A DNA stretch of 64,000 nucleotides from Adiantum capillus-veneris. Taxonomy: Eukaryota > Streptophyta > Polypodiopsida > Polypodiales > Pteridaceae. The stretch covers positions 24,335,896 through 24,399,895 of the forward strand of contig CM043960.1 of the NCBI GenBank assembly GCA_014529385.2, written 5' to 3'. The notes under the pieces are model-generated. The model was not told the DNA's origin. It did no database searches and saw only the letters and a list, made by a program, of their open reading frames with translations. Each line of letters starts with the position of its first letter. Within the stretch, counting starts at the first letter, position 1. Both the position numbers and the translations under genes were made by a program. Shown here piece after piece: positions 31,092 to 42,018 of the stretch.

Positions 31092-32633
31092 TGTCACCAG
31101 GAGGTGTATTTTTCCTGTTGCCTTCCGTAAATAAGTATTAGATATATTTATTTTATTTTTACTTGTTTGTCCCAAAACCCTTGAAAAGGTGCAAGTGGAC
31201 ATTGCATGGCCAGTGTGAAACAGCTGCAGCCAAATGGGTTTCTCACATCGGGGATCTAGGTCCGTCAGACAGGGACTACTCGGGCCAGATAGCACTGAAT
31301 TCTGATGAGTATGGAAGCTCGTGTGCGCCAAACTGGAATTTGGGCCACTCGTCAAGTCACTATAACTTTATAAGTTGAAAGGGGCCAGTAAATTAACCCA
31401 CATTGTAGATGTTGGTCAAATGGTAGTCTTCAATGATGGTCAGGAGACCAAAAGGGACGCCATGGAAGCATCTCCTAAAATTTAGGAAACTGCTATTTTT
31501 GACCGGAAAATGTGTTCGCGTCATTAGCTCTGGAATGACAAGGGGAACATTTTATTGCTCTGCTGCCAAGTCAACTGACGCACCAGTTGAGATATTTTTA
31601 GCAGGGAAAGCCCAAACTCGGAAACTGGGCCACGTGTCAGCCTGTGAGCGATTTTGCCACTCTGGGAGGCAAAAACGAGCTGCATATCAACAAAGGGGGC
31701 GCCATTTTCAGCCTCAGGTGGATTGTAGCAGGTACAGAAGCTATGGAATGCTTACCTTGCCCTCTATGCACAGTATGGTGACGGGAGTGATGCCCCGCAC
31801 GCTACATACTGCTCTCTTTCTCCCCTACGTACACTATGTTATGCCCCACTAGTGGGCTTCTCATTTGACCTATGTACAGTTCTGGGGGTTTATGGGCGTT
31901 TGCCAAGGCAAGAGCCTTCTGAACAGGAACCGGATTAGCTAATTGCTAATCCCCCACAGGTACGCACAGTTCCATCACGAAAGATTGCGAGTTTGGAGAG
32001 TTTTCTCGCGTGAAAACTCGTCCAATTCACAGGGGAACTGTCCCATTGCGTGCGGGAGCCCTTGGGACACGCGTAGGCGTGTTCGCTCCGCTAAAAACGA
32101 TCCGAAACAGGGAATTACAGCCTGCTGTGTTTTTCTGCAGGTTTAGGGTTTCGCACCTAAACTGCAAGGGAACATCGGGGGAGCCTCGTGAGAGCCTTGG
32201 GATGCGTGTAGAGGCTTTTGGGCTCCCGGCAATGAAAAACAGAGAAATACAGCCCGCTGAATTTCTGTGACAGCTCACCAGAAAGCTTCCAGATATCGAG
32301 GGAATCCGTCCTAGACAGGTGTTTTTGACCTACAGGGGTTTTTGTGCCGTTGTGCTGTCGAAATCCGGTCGAAAACCTACGTTTTCAGCCCTCGCCAGGT
32401 TTGGACAGCTTTGTGAAAGCTTGTGCTAAGTGGTCGGATCGTCTACCTTAATTTGAATAAAGAAATACCGAAAGGGGCGCCAGTCTTTGGGGCCTACAAG
32501 GTGTCGGTCTCGTGTGCGCAGTGACATTCTAGTCGCTGGACGCAACTGTGTTCTCTTCCCTTCTCAGTGCTCTATGTAAAGTTAACAGGTAATTGAAATA
32601 GTACCGCCCTCTACGTTGTACGGGCCGGTTATA
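31092..32633 (+). repeat. 5' LTR of element A
   Basis: Starts TGTCACCAGG and ends GGCCGGTTATA, so TG...TA rather than the usual TG...CA. AATAAAG (32457-32463) precedes the conserved AAATACC...GGGGCGCCAGTC block at 32461-32494 and probably serves polyadenylation. Conserved ORFs inside the LTR on both strands are not supported as genes. Confidence 0.95.
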
Positions 32634-32651
32634 TGGTTCCATCGACGGGAT
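32634..32651 (+). promoter_or_regulatory. Primer-binding site of element A
   Basis: TGGTTCCATCGACGGGAT starts at the base after the LTR. Nearest known match is the 3' end of plant tRNA-Glu (three mismatches in 17); the initiator-Met site is absent. Confidence 0.7.
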
Positions 32652-32718
32652 AGTCACTTTTTCTTCAAAAAGTGCAGCGTGGATTGTTGTGGGTGAAAGC
32701 AACACAGAGCTTGTCGAT

Positions 32719-33951
32719 ATGGCAGAGAAGAGAGACCAAGTACCTGAAGAGGGATCTTCCTCACATGGCACAGAGAAAATTCCTTCAACTCTTCAAGAAG
32801 AGGACAGGTTGTTTATAACTCAACTGCGTTGTTGCATGGACATGTTTTAGCAGTTGGCTAACAACCCAAGGATGCAGGAATTCTTACAAGCTCCGACACA
32901 GGGTTTTGAGCCTCCTACACAGGGCATGATTGAGCCGTTGCAAGAAAAGGAGATTTCCAATGCGCAGAGGACTCATGATGCTCGAGGGAAAGCCCATGTG
33001 GTTGAGCAACTAACGGTGTCCAATGATCCAAAGCAACTTGCTTTAGCTGGACAGGAACCGTTTGTGAATGGTCAAGGGAGCAATGAACAAGCTATGCGTC
33101 AGACCCTTCCATTACCTAATACTTATCCTGGTTATTTTGGAGGTGGTTCAGTGTTTCAAGCTATGGCTGGACCTTCCACAGGTTATATGCCAGGGAATGT
33201 GTTCGGGACAATGCAAACAGGCATGGGTAACCCTATGTACGCGAACATGGGTGTCCAACCAGGTTTTCAGGGTGCCTATGGCCAGTTTCGAGTGCTTGGA
33301 ACAGAATTTGGTATGGCTGGTTTTTCGCAACCATACGTACAAAATGCAGATATGACAGGGAAGACAGTTGATGCGAGTGCTGGAATGAACACTCATGGAA
33401 CACCACTGCTACAAGCACCTGTTTATGATAATGTGGCCCCTTTGAGTCAGCCTAAGGATTACAAGGAAGGTGGGCAGGGAGTGAAGTTTGAAACTTTCAG
33501 AGGAACTGAGGACCAATTAAAGGCTTTGACCTTCATACAGCATTTCGATGCAGCTTATGCTGGAGGAAACTTCACGGAATCTTCAAAGATACGCAAGGCT
33601 GCCACTTTCTTGAAAGGGAATGCGCTCCAATGGTGGACCGCATTGTTGAACGAGGGTCAAGCCCCAACAACGTGGGTCCAATTCAAACAACTTTTTGCGC
33701 CTGCATGGTTGAAAAACACTTTTGAAGTGGATGTAATGACGGAATGGCACGAGTTGAATGCTAAACAGTGTGCGGATCTGGAAGAGTACAATAAATGGTT
33801 TTGGGCCGCACTGTTGCCAGTCACCTCTTACAGGTTTGTGCCTTTGTCAGAACAAATTGAGAAGTACTGTTGCGGATTGCCCAAGAAAATCAGGGACTAC
33901 TGCACAAAGACTACTGTCATGAATATGTTTCAGTAGATAGAGAATGCAAGA
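32719..33951 (+). pseudogene. Element A gag with two in-frame UAG codons
   Basis: The ATG at 32719 is chosen because the whole gag-pol frame continues from it and copy B has the same start. Residues 1-43 precede TAG at 32848-32850 (ATG TTT TAG CAG TTG). A Gln/Gly/Met-rich linker with many Pro follows, then the capsid-like domain (about 33475-33900: GVKFETFRGTEDQLKAL, GNALQWWTALL, EEYNKWFWAALL, PLSEQIEKYCCGLPK). A second TAG follows at 33934-33936, after MFQ. Both stops exist at the same codons in B. Without readthrough or recoding, only a short peptide or an internally initiated gag (ATG at 32872) could be made. Gag assembles the particle and binds RNA. Confidence 0.9.
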
Positions 33952-36108
33952 GTGGCCAGCAATCTGTCTAAGGGAGATTCCGATGGATTTAATAGCCACA
34001 AGAAAGGGGCCCAGGGCAAACAATTTTTAGCCAAGGGCAATGTTGCAGCAAAGCCTTCTGAGTCTCCTACAAAGAAGCCCTCCACTCAAGAAGCTGATAC
34101 GTCCAAGAAGCAGTCTAAGTCTTCTTCGGGACGAGGACAAGGACAAAAGAGGCATTTTTCTAGCAAAACTTTTGAAGAACGGAAAGCTCTTAGGGAGGCC
34201 AAGAAATGCTACATTTGTGAACAGGAAGGACACTTTGCAAATGAGTGCCCACAGAAGAAGTCACAGGATAAGGATGACAAGTCAGACCATAAAGGGAAGA
34301 AGCCAAAGCCGAGTGCAGGACTTGTTCCAGATTTGGTTGGAGATCAGCCAAACACAGATGCCACGGAGCTGTGCAGAGCTTGGGGCAAAGTTAGAGACCA
34401 GACAGTGCTGGTTTTCTTTGATCCAGGAGCCCATGCAAATTTCATATCACCAGAATTGGCATCAAAGTTGGGCATTCGTGCAGAGGAGATGGGTATGACA
34501 GGCGAAGCAGGTTTGGCATGCCCATGACATTCAGAGCCTGTTACTCCCATTCTGGGAAAGCTTCGTCTGCACATTCAGAGCTATGTGGATGCGGAAGAAT
34601 TTCATATTATGCCGTTTGAGGGCTGTGATGTGTTACTGGGTATCCCATGGTGTTACAGGTTGCATGCTATGGTGGATACTTACAACAAAAAGATTACCCT
34701 TGTACATAGAGGAAAGACTCATGTCCTTGATGTAAAGCTTAAAGGCGAGTCTGTTCCAGTTGTTTCTGCTTCTGCTATTTCATCTGCAATAAAGAATCAT
34801 CTTTCTGCGTACTTGATCTTTGCAAAAGAAGTACCTCAAGTTGTATCTAATTTGTCTACCTTAGATAAAGACAGGTCAACTTTTTTGAGTGGTTTCAGTG
34901 ATTGTTTTTCGGACTCTTTGCCAGGGGAGTTACCTCCTGAGAGACCTGAGGATCATACTATAGATCTTGTGTCAGGTTCTAGTCCACCGAATAGACCACC
35001 ATACAGGGTTAGTGCAGCCCAGCAGAAAGAGATTATGGGTCAGGTCAACGAGCTTTTAGAGAAGGGGCTGATTCAGCCCAGTTCATCCCCTTTTTGTTCG
35101 CCTGTACTCTTAGTGCAGAAGAAGGATGGTTCATGGCGCATGTGCATTGACTATTGCGCCTTGAATAAGAATACCATCAAGAACAGGTTCCCCATACCGA
35201 GGATAGATGACATTCTTGATCGGCTTGAGGGAGCGTCATTGTTTACAAGAATAGACCTAAAGAGCGGGTATCATCAGATACGCATTAGACCAGAAGATGT
35301 CCATAAGACTGCGTTCAGGACAACATTTGGTCTCTATGAGTTTCTTGTCATGCCATTTGGTCTCACAAATGCTCCTGCCACATTTAATAGAATGATGGAC
35401 AGAATTTTTAGACCACATAGAAACTTCGTGGGTACCTTCTTTGATGACATGATTATCTACTCAAAGTCTGAAGAGGAGCATAGGGATCACTTGACCGCAG
35501 TTTTCAATGAGCTACGCAAGAATAGGCTACTCATTAATGCGAAGAAAAGTGGGTTCTTTTTGCAAGAGATTCACTTCCTTGGGCACATTGTTTCAAAGGA
35601 TGGGGTACGCATGGATCCCGCTAAAGTGGAAGCAATTAGGTCATGGCCAGACTTGAAGTCCGTACATGACATTCGAAGCTTTCTAGGCTTATGTTCCTAT
35701 TACAGGAGGTTCATCCGAAATTTTGCTGAGATTGCTTCTCCACTCCATGCACTGCAAGGAAAAGGAGTTACTTTCAATCGGACAGCCAAGGAAATTTTAG
35801 CGTTCAAACACTTGAAAGAGAAGCTGACTTCAGATCCGGTAATTATTTTGCCAGATCTTTCTAAACCTTTTGTGGTTCAATGTGATGCGTGTGGCCATAG
35901 TCTTGGTGCAGTTTTAATGCAGAATGGCCGAGTAGTCGCATATGAGAGCAGAATTCTTTTGAAGACTGAAAGGAACTTGCAAGTCTATGAGAAAGAATTG
36001 CTGGCAGTAATTCATGCTCTCACTAGTTGGAAACACTATTTGCTAGGGGCTGATTTTGTTGTCCAAACGGATCATCAAACCTTGCGATATTTTCTTACAC
36101 AGACGTAG
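33952..36108 (+). pseudogene. Element A zinc knuckle, protease, reverse transcriptase, RNase H
   Basis: In the same frame as gag: a Lys/Ser-rich linker, CYICEQEGHFANEC (34207-34248), and protease FFDPGAHANFISPELASKLG with D-P-G active site (about 34414). A TGA at 34525-34527 (GGA in B, so private) is followed by [12 protein letters not shown]-like protease end. RT runs about 34920-35620, with [49 protein letters not shown] and the catalytic FFDDMIIYSK (about 35440). The RNase H begins VVQCDACGHSLGAVLMQNG (35872), then YEKELLAVIHALTSW and TDHQTLRYF. TAG at 36106-36108 interrupts (Lys in B). RT and RNase H copy the element RNA into DNA. Confidence 0.92.
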
Positions 36109-37710
36109 TTGTCTGAGAAGCACATGCGATGGGCAAACATCTTGTCAATGTTCCATTTTCAGATTGTGCATGTGCAAGGGAAAAAGAACGTGGTGGCTGA
36201 TGCGTTGTCCCGAAAGCCCCAAATTTCAGCAATGTCAAGTCCGTACCATTGTGAACTAGACGAAATGAAGACACAATATGCTGAAGAATCAGATTTTGCA
36301 AGGATCTATGACCAGCTTGTTGATGGGCAACATCATGAGCACTATATGCTTAAGAATGACTTTCTCATGATGCATGGAAAGTTATGCGTTACTAAACAGT
36401 TACGGCCAAAGATTTTGATGGAAAGTCATGCTCCACCTTATGCAGGGCATCGTGGAATTGATGCGACAATGAAAGGGGTTGAGGCATTCTTCTATTGGCC
36501 AGCTTTGCGTCAAGATGTTGACACATTTGTAAGATCATGCTTAGTATGCCAAAAAGTCAAATTTGACAGACAAAAGCAACCGGGATTGTTGCAGCCATTG
36601 CCGATCCCTGATAGGCCATGGGAAAGTATAGCAATGGACTTTATCTTTGATCTTCCAAGGACGCAAACAGGAAATGATGGGATTTGGACTATCATTTGTA
36701 GGTTCAGTAAGCAAGCCCATTTCATTCCTGTTAGGAAGAAGATAAAGCCAGAACACATGGTCAAGATATTCATGAGCAATATCTTTAAATATCATGGGAT
36801 GCCTCAGTCAATTGTCAGTGACAGGGATCCACGTATCACGAGTCTTTTCTGGAAGGCATTGTTTGAGAACATGGGCACTACGCTCAAGTTCTCTTCTTCG
36901 TTTCATCCGCAAGCGGATGGACAGTCAGAAGAGGCAAATTCTACTGTCTTGGACCTACTCAAATGTTATGTCTCAGAGCACAAGGCAACTTGGGAACACC
37001 ATCTCCCATTGGTTGAATATGCTTACAATAACACTGTGCATACATCAACAGGTAAGCCACCATTTGAGATAGTGGAAGGAGGAAAGAAAGTCCCACCCAT
37101 TTTGCAGACTAAGGACAAGATATTTGAAGCAGACAAGTATGTGCAAGATATGGATGAAACATACAGGAAGATAAAGATTGCTCTTGAGAAGACTCGGGCT
37201 AAGCAAAAGAAAGCTGCTGATCGTCACCGTCGTGAACTTGTATTTTCACTTGGTGATTGGGTACTTTTGCGCTTTGAAAAGGCCAGGTTAAGGAAAAGGA
37301 AAGGCAAGGAACGCTTGTTTCCTAAGCTCAGTATGCGATATTATGGTTCTTTTCAGATTTCAAAAAAGATCAGCGATGTAGCTTACAGGTTAAAGCTACC
37401 AGAAGGCTGGAAAATACATAATGCTTTTCATGTCGGCCTTCTAAGGCCCTTTGTTGGTGATGTGCCAGAGAATATGCTTGATGAGGAACAACCCGAAGTG
37501 GAAGAATTGGATGAAATCCTTGTTCCTGAACAGATATTGGCACATAAAGAAAGAAAGGTTAGAGGAAAAGTTGCAAGACGCTATTTGGTGAAGTTCAAAA
37601 ACTATCCATCGTTAGATGCCAAATGGATGGAAGACTCTGAATTGGTTGATTCACCTCAGCTATTGCAATTGTATCTTGAGGCCTTTCAGATGGAACCCAC
37701 AGTGACTTGA
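36109..37710 (+). pseudogene. Element A integrase and chromodomain
   Basis: An uninterrupted 533-codon frame. End of RNase H (MSEKHMRWANIL, VVADALSRK), then the integrase zinc-binding module (GHRGIDATMKGVEAFFYW ... RSCLVCQK). The catalytic core has D in MDFIFDLPRTQTG, D in IVSDRDPRITSLFW and E in QADGQSEEANSTVL. Then the GPY/F-like module (SMRYYGSFQISKKI; B has PF) and the chromodomain at about 37520-37690 (EQILAHKERKVRGKVARR, YLVKFKNYPSLDAKWMED). It ends EPTVT. This part alone looks undamaged. Confidence 0.92.
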
Positions 37711-37980
37711 TGCAGACTTTTTGGAGCAACGCAAGAGCATGGTTCATGATGCTCAAGAGAGTAGTTAAGCAATTGTATCTACTCTTTCCATACAGAATTT
37801 AGCTAAAGAAGTTTGTGCTTCAGAATACACTAGAAGGCTTCTATGCTTCATATATATGTCGTAGCCAAGTTGGTGGGATTGTTTAATCGTCCAACGCTAC
37901 ATTTCCGGAAGCATGTATATCTTGGATTTCCCATCATAGAATATATGTGATATCAGGAGATATCTGCATGTATTATTGGC
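37711..37980 (+). other. Element A 3' untranslated region
   Basis: About 270 bp between the pol stop and the hairpin. B lacks part of it through a deletion that also takes the chromodomain end. Confidence 0.7.
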
Positions 37981-37981
37981 A

Positions 37982-38020
37982 TGCAAGCGAGGTCGCTTGC
38001 AGTATTTCAAGGGTGGGGTG
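37982..38020 (+). promoter_or_regulatory. Hairpin and polypurine tract of element A
   Basis: TGCAAGCG-AGGT-CGCTTGCA (37982-38001) forms a perfect 8-bp stem with a 4-nt loop. After GTATTTC comes the purine run AAGGGTGGGG, two bases before the 3' LTR. Confidence 0.8.
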
Positions 38021-39562
38021 TGTCACCAGGAGGTGTATTTTTCCTGTCGCCTTCCGTAAATAAGTATTAGATATATTTATTTTATTTTTACTTGTTTGTC
38101 CCAAAACCCTTGAAAAGGTGCAAGTGGACATTGCATGGCCAGTGTGAAACGGCTGCAGCCAAATGGGTTTCTCACATCGGGGATCTAGGTCCGTCAGACA
38201 GGGACTACTCGGGCCAGATAGCACTGAATTCTGATGAGTATGGAAGCTCGTGTGCGCCAAACTGGAATTTGGGCCACTCGTCAAGTCACTACAACTTTAT
38301 AAGTTGAAAGGGGCCAGTAAATTAACCCACATTGTAGATGTTGTTCAAATGGTAGTCTTCAATGATGGTCAGGAGACCGATAGGGACGCCATGGAAGCAT
38401 CTCCTAAAATTTAGGAAACTGCTATTTTTGACCGGAAAATGTGTTCGCGTCATTAGCTCTGGAATGACAAGGGGAACATTTTATTGCTCTGCTGCCAAGT
38501 CAACTGACGCACCAGTTGAGATATTTTTAGCAGGGAAAGCCCAAACTCGGAAACTGGGCCACGTGTCAGCCTGTGAGCGATTCTGCCACTCTGGGAGGCA
38601 AAAACGAGCTGCATATCAACAAAGGGGGCGCCATTTTCAGCCTCAGGTGGATTGTAGCAGGTACAGAAGCTATGGAATGCTTACCTTGCCCTCTATGCAC
38701 AGTATGGTGACGGGAGTGATGCCCCGCACGCTACATACTGCTCTCTTTCTCCCCTACGTACACTATGTTATGCCCCACTAGTGGGCTTCTCATTTGACCT
38801 ATGTACAGTTCTGGGGGTTTATGGGCGTTTGCCAAGGCAAGAGCCTTCTGAACAGGAACCGGATTAGCTAATTGCTAATCCCCCACAGGTACGCACAGTT
38901 CCATCACGAAAGATTGCGAGTTTGGAGAGTTTTCTCGCGTGAAAACTCGTCCAATTCACAGGGGAACTGTCCCATTGCGTGCGGGAGCCCTCGGGACATG
39001 CGTAGGCGTGTTCGCTCTGCTAAAAACGATCCGAAACAGGGAATTACAGCCTGCTGTGTTTTTCTGCAGGTTTAGGGTTTCGCACCTAAACTGCAAGGGA
39101 ACATCGGGGGAGCCTCGTGAGAGCCTTGGGATGCGTGTACAGGCTTTCGGGCTCCCGGCAATGAAAAACAGAGAATTACAGCCCGCTGAATTTCTGTGAC
39201 AGCTCACCAGAAAGCTTCGAGATATCGAGGGAATCCGTCCTAGAAAGGTGTTTTTGACCTACAGGGGTTTTTGCGCCATTATGTTGTCGAAATCCGGTCG
39301 AAAACCTGCGTTTTCAGCCCTCGCCAGGTTTGGACAGCTTTGTGAAAGCTTGTGCTAAGTGGTCGGATCGTCTACCTTAATTTGAATAAAGAAATACCGA
39401 AAGGGGCGCCAGTCTTTGGGGCCTACAGGGTGTCGGTCTCGTGTGCGCAGTGACATTCTAGTCGCTGGACGCAATTGTGTTCTCTTCCCTTCTCAGTGCT
39501 CTGTGTAAAGTTAACAGGTAATTGAAATAGTACTGCCCTCTACGTTGTATAGGCCGGTTATA
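38021..39562 (+). repeat. 3' LTR of element A
   Basis: 1542 bp, TGTCACCAGG...GGTTATA, about 98.3% identical to the 5' LTR by hand count, no length change. The conserved block is at 39389-39424. Confidence 0.95.
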
Positions 39563-39809
39563 TGAGCTCTCCATGAAATAATAATGTGAATCTGATTGTG
39601 ATTGTTCAATGACCAGTGTCTTTGAGCTAGTGCATAGTTTGAGTTGTCAAATGTATGTATGCACACAATCAATGTCTACTAAGCTGGTGTATTATCCACA
39701 ATCCGTTTTGAAGGCATAATCAAGGAAGATTACTCTTCTTTTAAGGTGGGAGTTAAGTCACAGAATGATGGCGTGGCATGACCATCAACCTACAGGGAAG
39801 TTGGAACAA

Positions 39810-39860
<51 letters not shown>

Positions 39861-40066
39861 GCCAACTCTTAAGGACCTGGGAATCGAGCTGCAATTGACG
39901 GGCAAGTCGTAACATGGCTGACAGGTAGATTTGTGTGCAATAACTAAAGCAGATGACTTTGCAGCTTTTGGAGCATCATGTTTTTAGCAGATATGCTTTT
40001 GGAGGACTTCTTTTTAGGAGAGCTTTTGGGTGCTTGCTTTTGTATGAGTTGCTTTTGGGGATTCTG
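39563..40066 (+). mobile_element. Element E: 3' internal end, hairpin, polypurine tract and LTR start
   Basis: 39563-39716 is E internal DNA continuing from left of A. The hairpin TAATCAAGGAAGATTA (39717-39732), CTCTTCTTTT and the purine run AAGGTGGGAG precede an LTR starting near 39753 (TTAAGTCACAGAATGATGG). The LTR is cut at 40066 by element D and seems to resume at 42649. It contains (AG)n at 39814-39857 and TTTTTAGCAGATATGCTTTTGGA as in 23738-23760. Confidence 0.6.
39814..39857. repeat. (AG)n microsatellite within the E LTR
   Basis: About 21 AG units; the related fragment near 23570 has a GA run plus poly-G at the same place. Confidence 0.95.
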
Positions 40067-40761
40067 TGTCACAACGTGTTGCCATGTCGGGCCACTGAAG
40101 ACCCAAAGGAGAGGGTTAGGACTCTCTGAGCCTAACCCTAGACAACTTGCACATCCAGGCCGAGGGGCCTAAACCCTAGTAGAAGTGGAAGAAGAAGCAG
40201 GATTTACCAACTTGCAAATCATCGTCGAGTGGCCCAAATAATAAATTGGGTTAGGATCCCAATAACTTATGGAGCCAACCGAGGAGCCTAAACCCTTAAA
40301 AATAAAGCAAACACGCACACACTACCCAACTTGAGTAAAAACTAATGATGTGGCAACTATACGGACGTTCCGCGAATTGCGTTAGCTGTTGATGATGTGG
40401 CAGCCCTATACGGACATCCCACTAGGCGCTTGCTTTTGGACCAAATGCTTTTAGAATTGCTACTATTCATGTAAACAGCTTTTGTGCAGGCCAAGGGCCT
40501 TTAAATATGTGTTTTGGGCTCACTCTTTGGCATTCTACAGCGAAGAGAAGCATAGCAGAGCCAGACTTGTAGCCTGTTGAAGCAATATAAAGAAACACTG
40601 AAAGGGGCACCATCGTTTGGGCCATAGCAGTCTGGGAGTGGAAATCCGCCACTCCGTGTCTCGTGTGGATTCTCTTTGCCTTTCTATTCAAATGTTTCAA
40701 GTGCTAAATGTTTGTGTCAATCTGTTCTTTACAGCTGGCACATGGTGTCCGTCCTGTTACA
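40067..40761 (+). repeat. 5' LTR of element D
   Basis: TGTCACAACGTG...CCTGTTACA. Shares with the 3' LTR the stretches GGATTTACCAACTTGCA, CCCAACTTG, GGCCTAAACCCT, TGGACCAAATGCTTTTAGAA and GGGGCACCATC. The two copies are clearly diverged (many indels), so this insertion is old. Confidence 0.8.
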
Positions 40762-40762
40762 G

Positions 40763-40774
40763 TGGTATTAGAGC
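40763..40774 (+). promoter_or_regulatory. Primer-binding site of element D
   Basis: TGGTATTAGAGC, one mismatch from the plant initiator-Met tRNA complement, one base after the LTR end. Confidence 0.8.
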
Positions 40775-41500
40775 TTCAGGCATGTGCTTTCAGAAAGCAT
40801 ACAGGTCCCTCAAGACCAAACAAAGCAATATGTTGCTTCATCATTCTACAAAAAAAAAAATATTTTTCAAGAGGGAAACCGGTCATGTGCAAACCTACAT
40901 ATGGAAGCTATGGAGTGGGATGAAGAAGAAACGACAAGAGGAGGAGAAGACGAAGAAACAAAAGTTCGTTTTTACCCTAGATAACTCGCTTTTTGATGCT
41001 TTTCTGTGTTGCAAAGGCCTCTAAAATTCTCTTCAACAATTGAGAAATTGGATATGCTGCAGAAGTCAAAGTTGATCCTCTCGATGAGCCCTACACCTTA
41101 ACGCAAGCGGATTTTGATTCCGCCAATTTTGAGAAATTAGGGTTTTTGCAGCAATTTTGGTTTTCAGCAAAAAATTGAGCATGTGTAAAATTAGTCTTTG
41201 GAAGCTCTTGTTCTTTGTGTGCAAATAAGTGGTGATAGGAGCGAGGAACATGCATTTGGAAGCATTTGGGAGCACAGAGCTAGTCATCTACTCTTTTGCA
41301 ACAACGAGAAGAAGCCTTTGCTTGAAATGTTGCTTGAGAAATTTTGTTTGAAGATACTATCTAGAATTAGTTTGAAAATAGAATTGATGTGTTTTGAACT
41401 TGTTTTGGTGCCAATTTGAGAATGCTTTGATTTTTATACTACCTTTTGAATATCTTCGTCTAGGGCTTTCCTAGGGAGAGTGTTCATGGTTAATGTGGAA

Positions 41501-41652
41501 CCTCTGAACAACGCAGACCGATGCTCTAGGGAGCGTTTAATTGTAAGACGAAAAACCTCGCGACGACGCAAATCGATGGTCTAGAGAGCGTTTAGTTGTA
41601 TATAAAGCCTCCAAGCAACGCAGGATGCGCTCTGGGGAGCATTTGATTGTAT
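41501..41652 (+). repeat. Three tandem 52-55-bp repeats inside element D
   Basis: Units start at 41501, 41556 and 41608 with CCTC, each containing AACGCA (or ACGCAA) and ending GGGAGCGTTTAATTGTA or a variant. The function is unknown; it could be a packaging or regulatory element of this non-coding transcript. Confidence 0.75.
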
Positions 41653-41980
41653 CACTCCTCTAAGCTAATGGCCTGGACCTTTTTAGGCTAAGACAGTCTG
41701 TTTGGAAGGAGCGGCGCTATTTGTTTCATGTCTTGTAACATGCATATGTAAGCATCTGTGTTGCATCATGATGTGTCGATATTCCTAATTGGGTGAGATT
41801 GCCTCGGTATGTTACTTCAATGCATTTAAACACCCACCTAAAGATCAACACAGATTGGGTGTGATGACTCATTTTTCTAAACCAAAATATCAAAAGCTCC
41901 GACATGGAATGAGAAATTAGAGTGCCCCTCGGGATTGACACTCGGATATTTTTCATCTAACTTGAGTTGTTTTGCAGATA

Positions 41981-42018
41981 TAATCGCGAACGATTACTCT
42001 CCTTTCAAGAAGGGGGGA
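41981..42018 (+). promoter_or_regulatory. Hairpin and polypurine tract of element D
   Basis: TAATCG-CGAA-CGATTA (41981-41996), then CTCTCCTTTC and the purine run AAGAAGGGGGGA, ending at the LTR. Same layout as C. Confidence 0.75.

Larger units (their letters stand above)
31087..39567 (+). mobile_element. Element A: nearly intact Ty3/gypsy chromovirus with TSD TGAGC
   Basis: The element spans 31092-39562 (8471 bp), flanked by TGAGC at 31087-31091 and 39563-39567. The LTRs are both exactly 1542 bp and differ at about 26 positions by my hand count (about 1.7%), indicating a moderately recent insertion. Gag and pol share one reading frame from 32719 to 37710 with no frameshift. It is interrupted only by four in-frame stops, two of them shared with copy B. 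Chromodomain at the C-terminus. This is the best reference copy in the window. Confidence 0.97.

Noticed and set aside
34414-34446. Inactive protease in A and B because D-S/T-G reads D-P-G
   Set aside because: To my knowledge D-P-G occurs in many plant gypsy proteases, so it is not evidence of inactivity by itself.
36106-36108. The third UAG in A as part of a programmed readthrough system
   Set aside because: B has a Lys codon here, so it is best explained as a private mutation.
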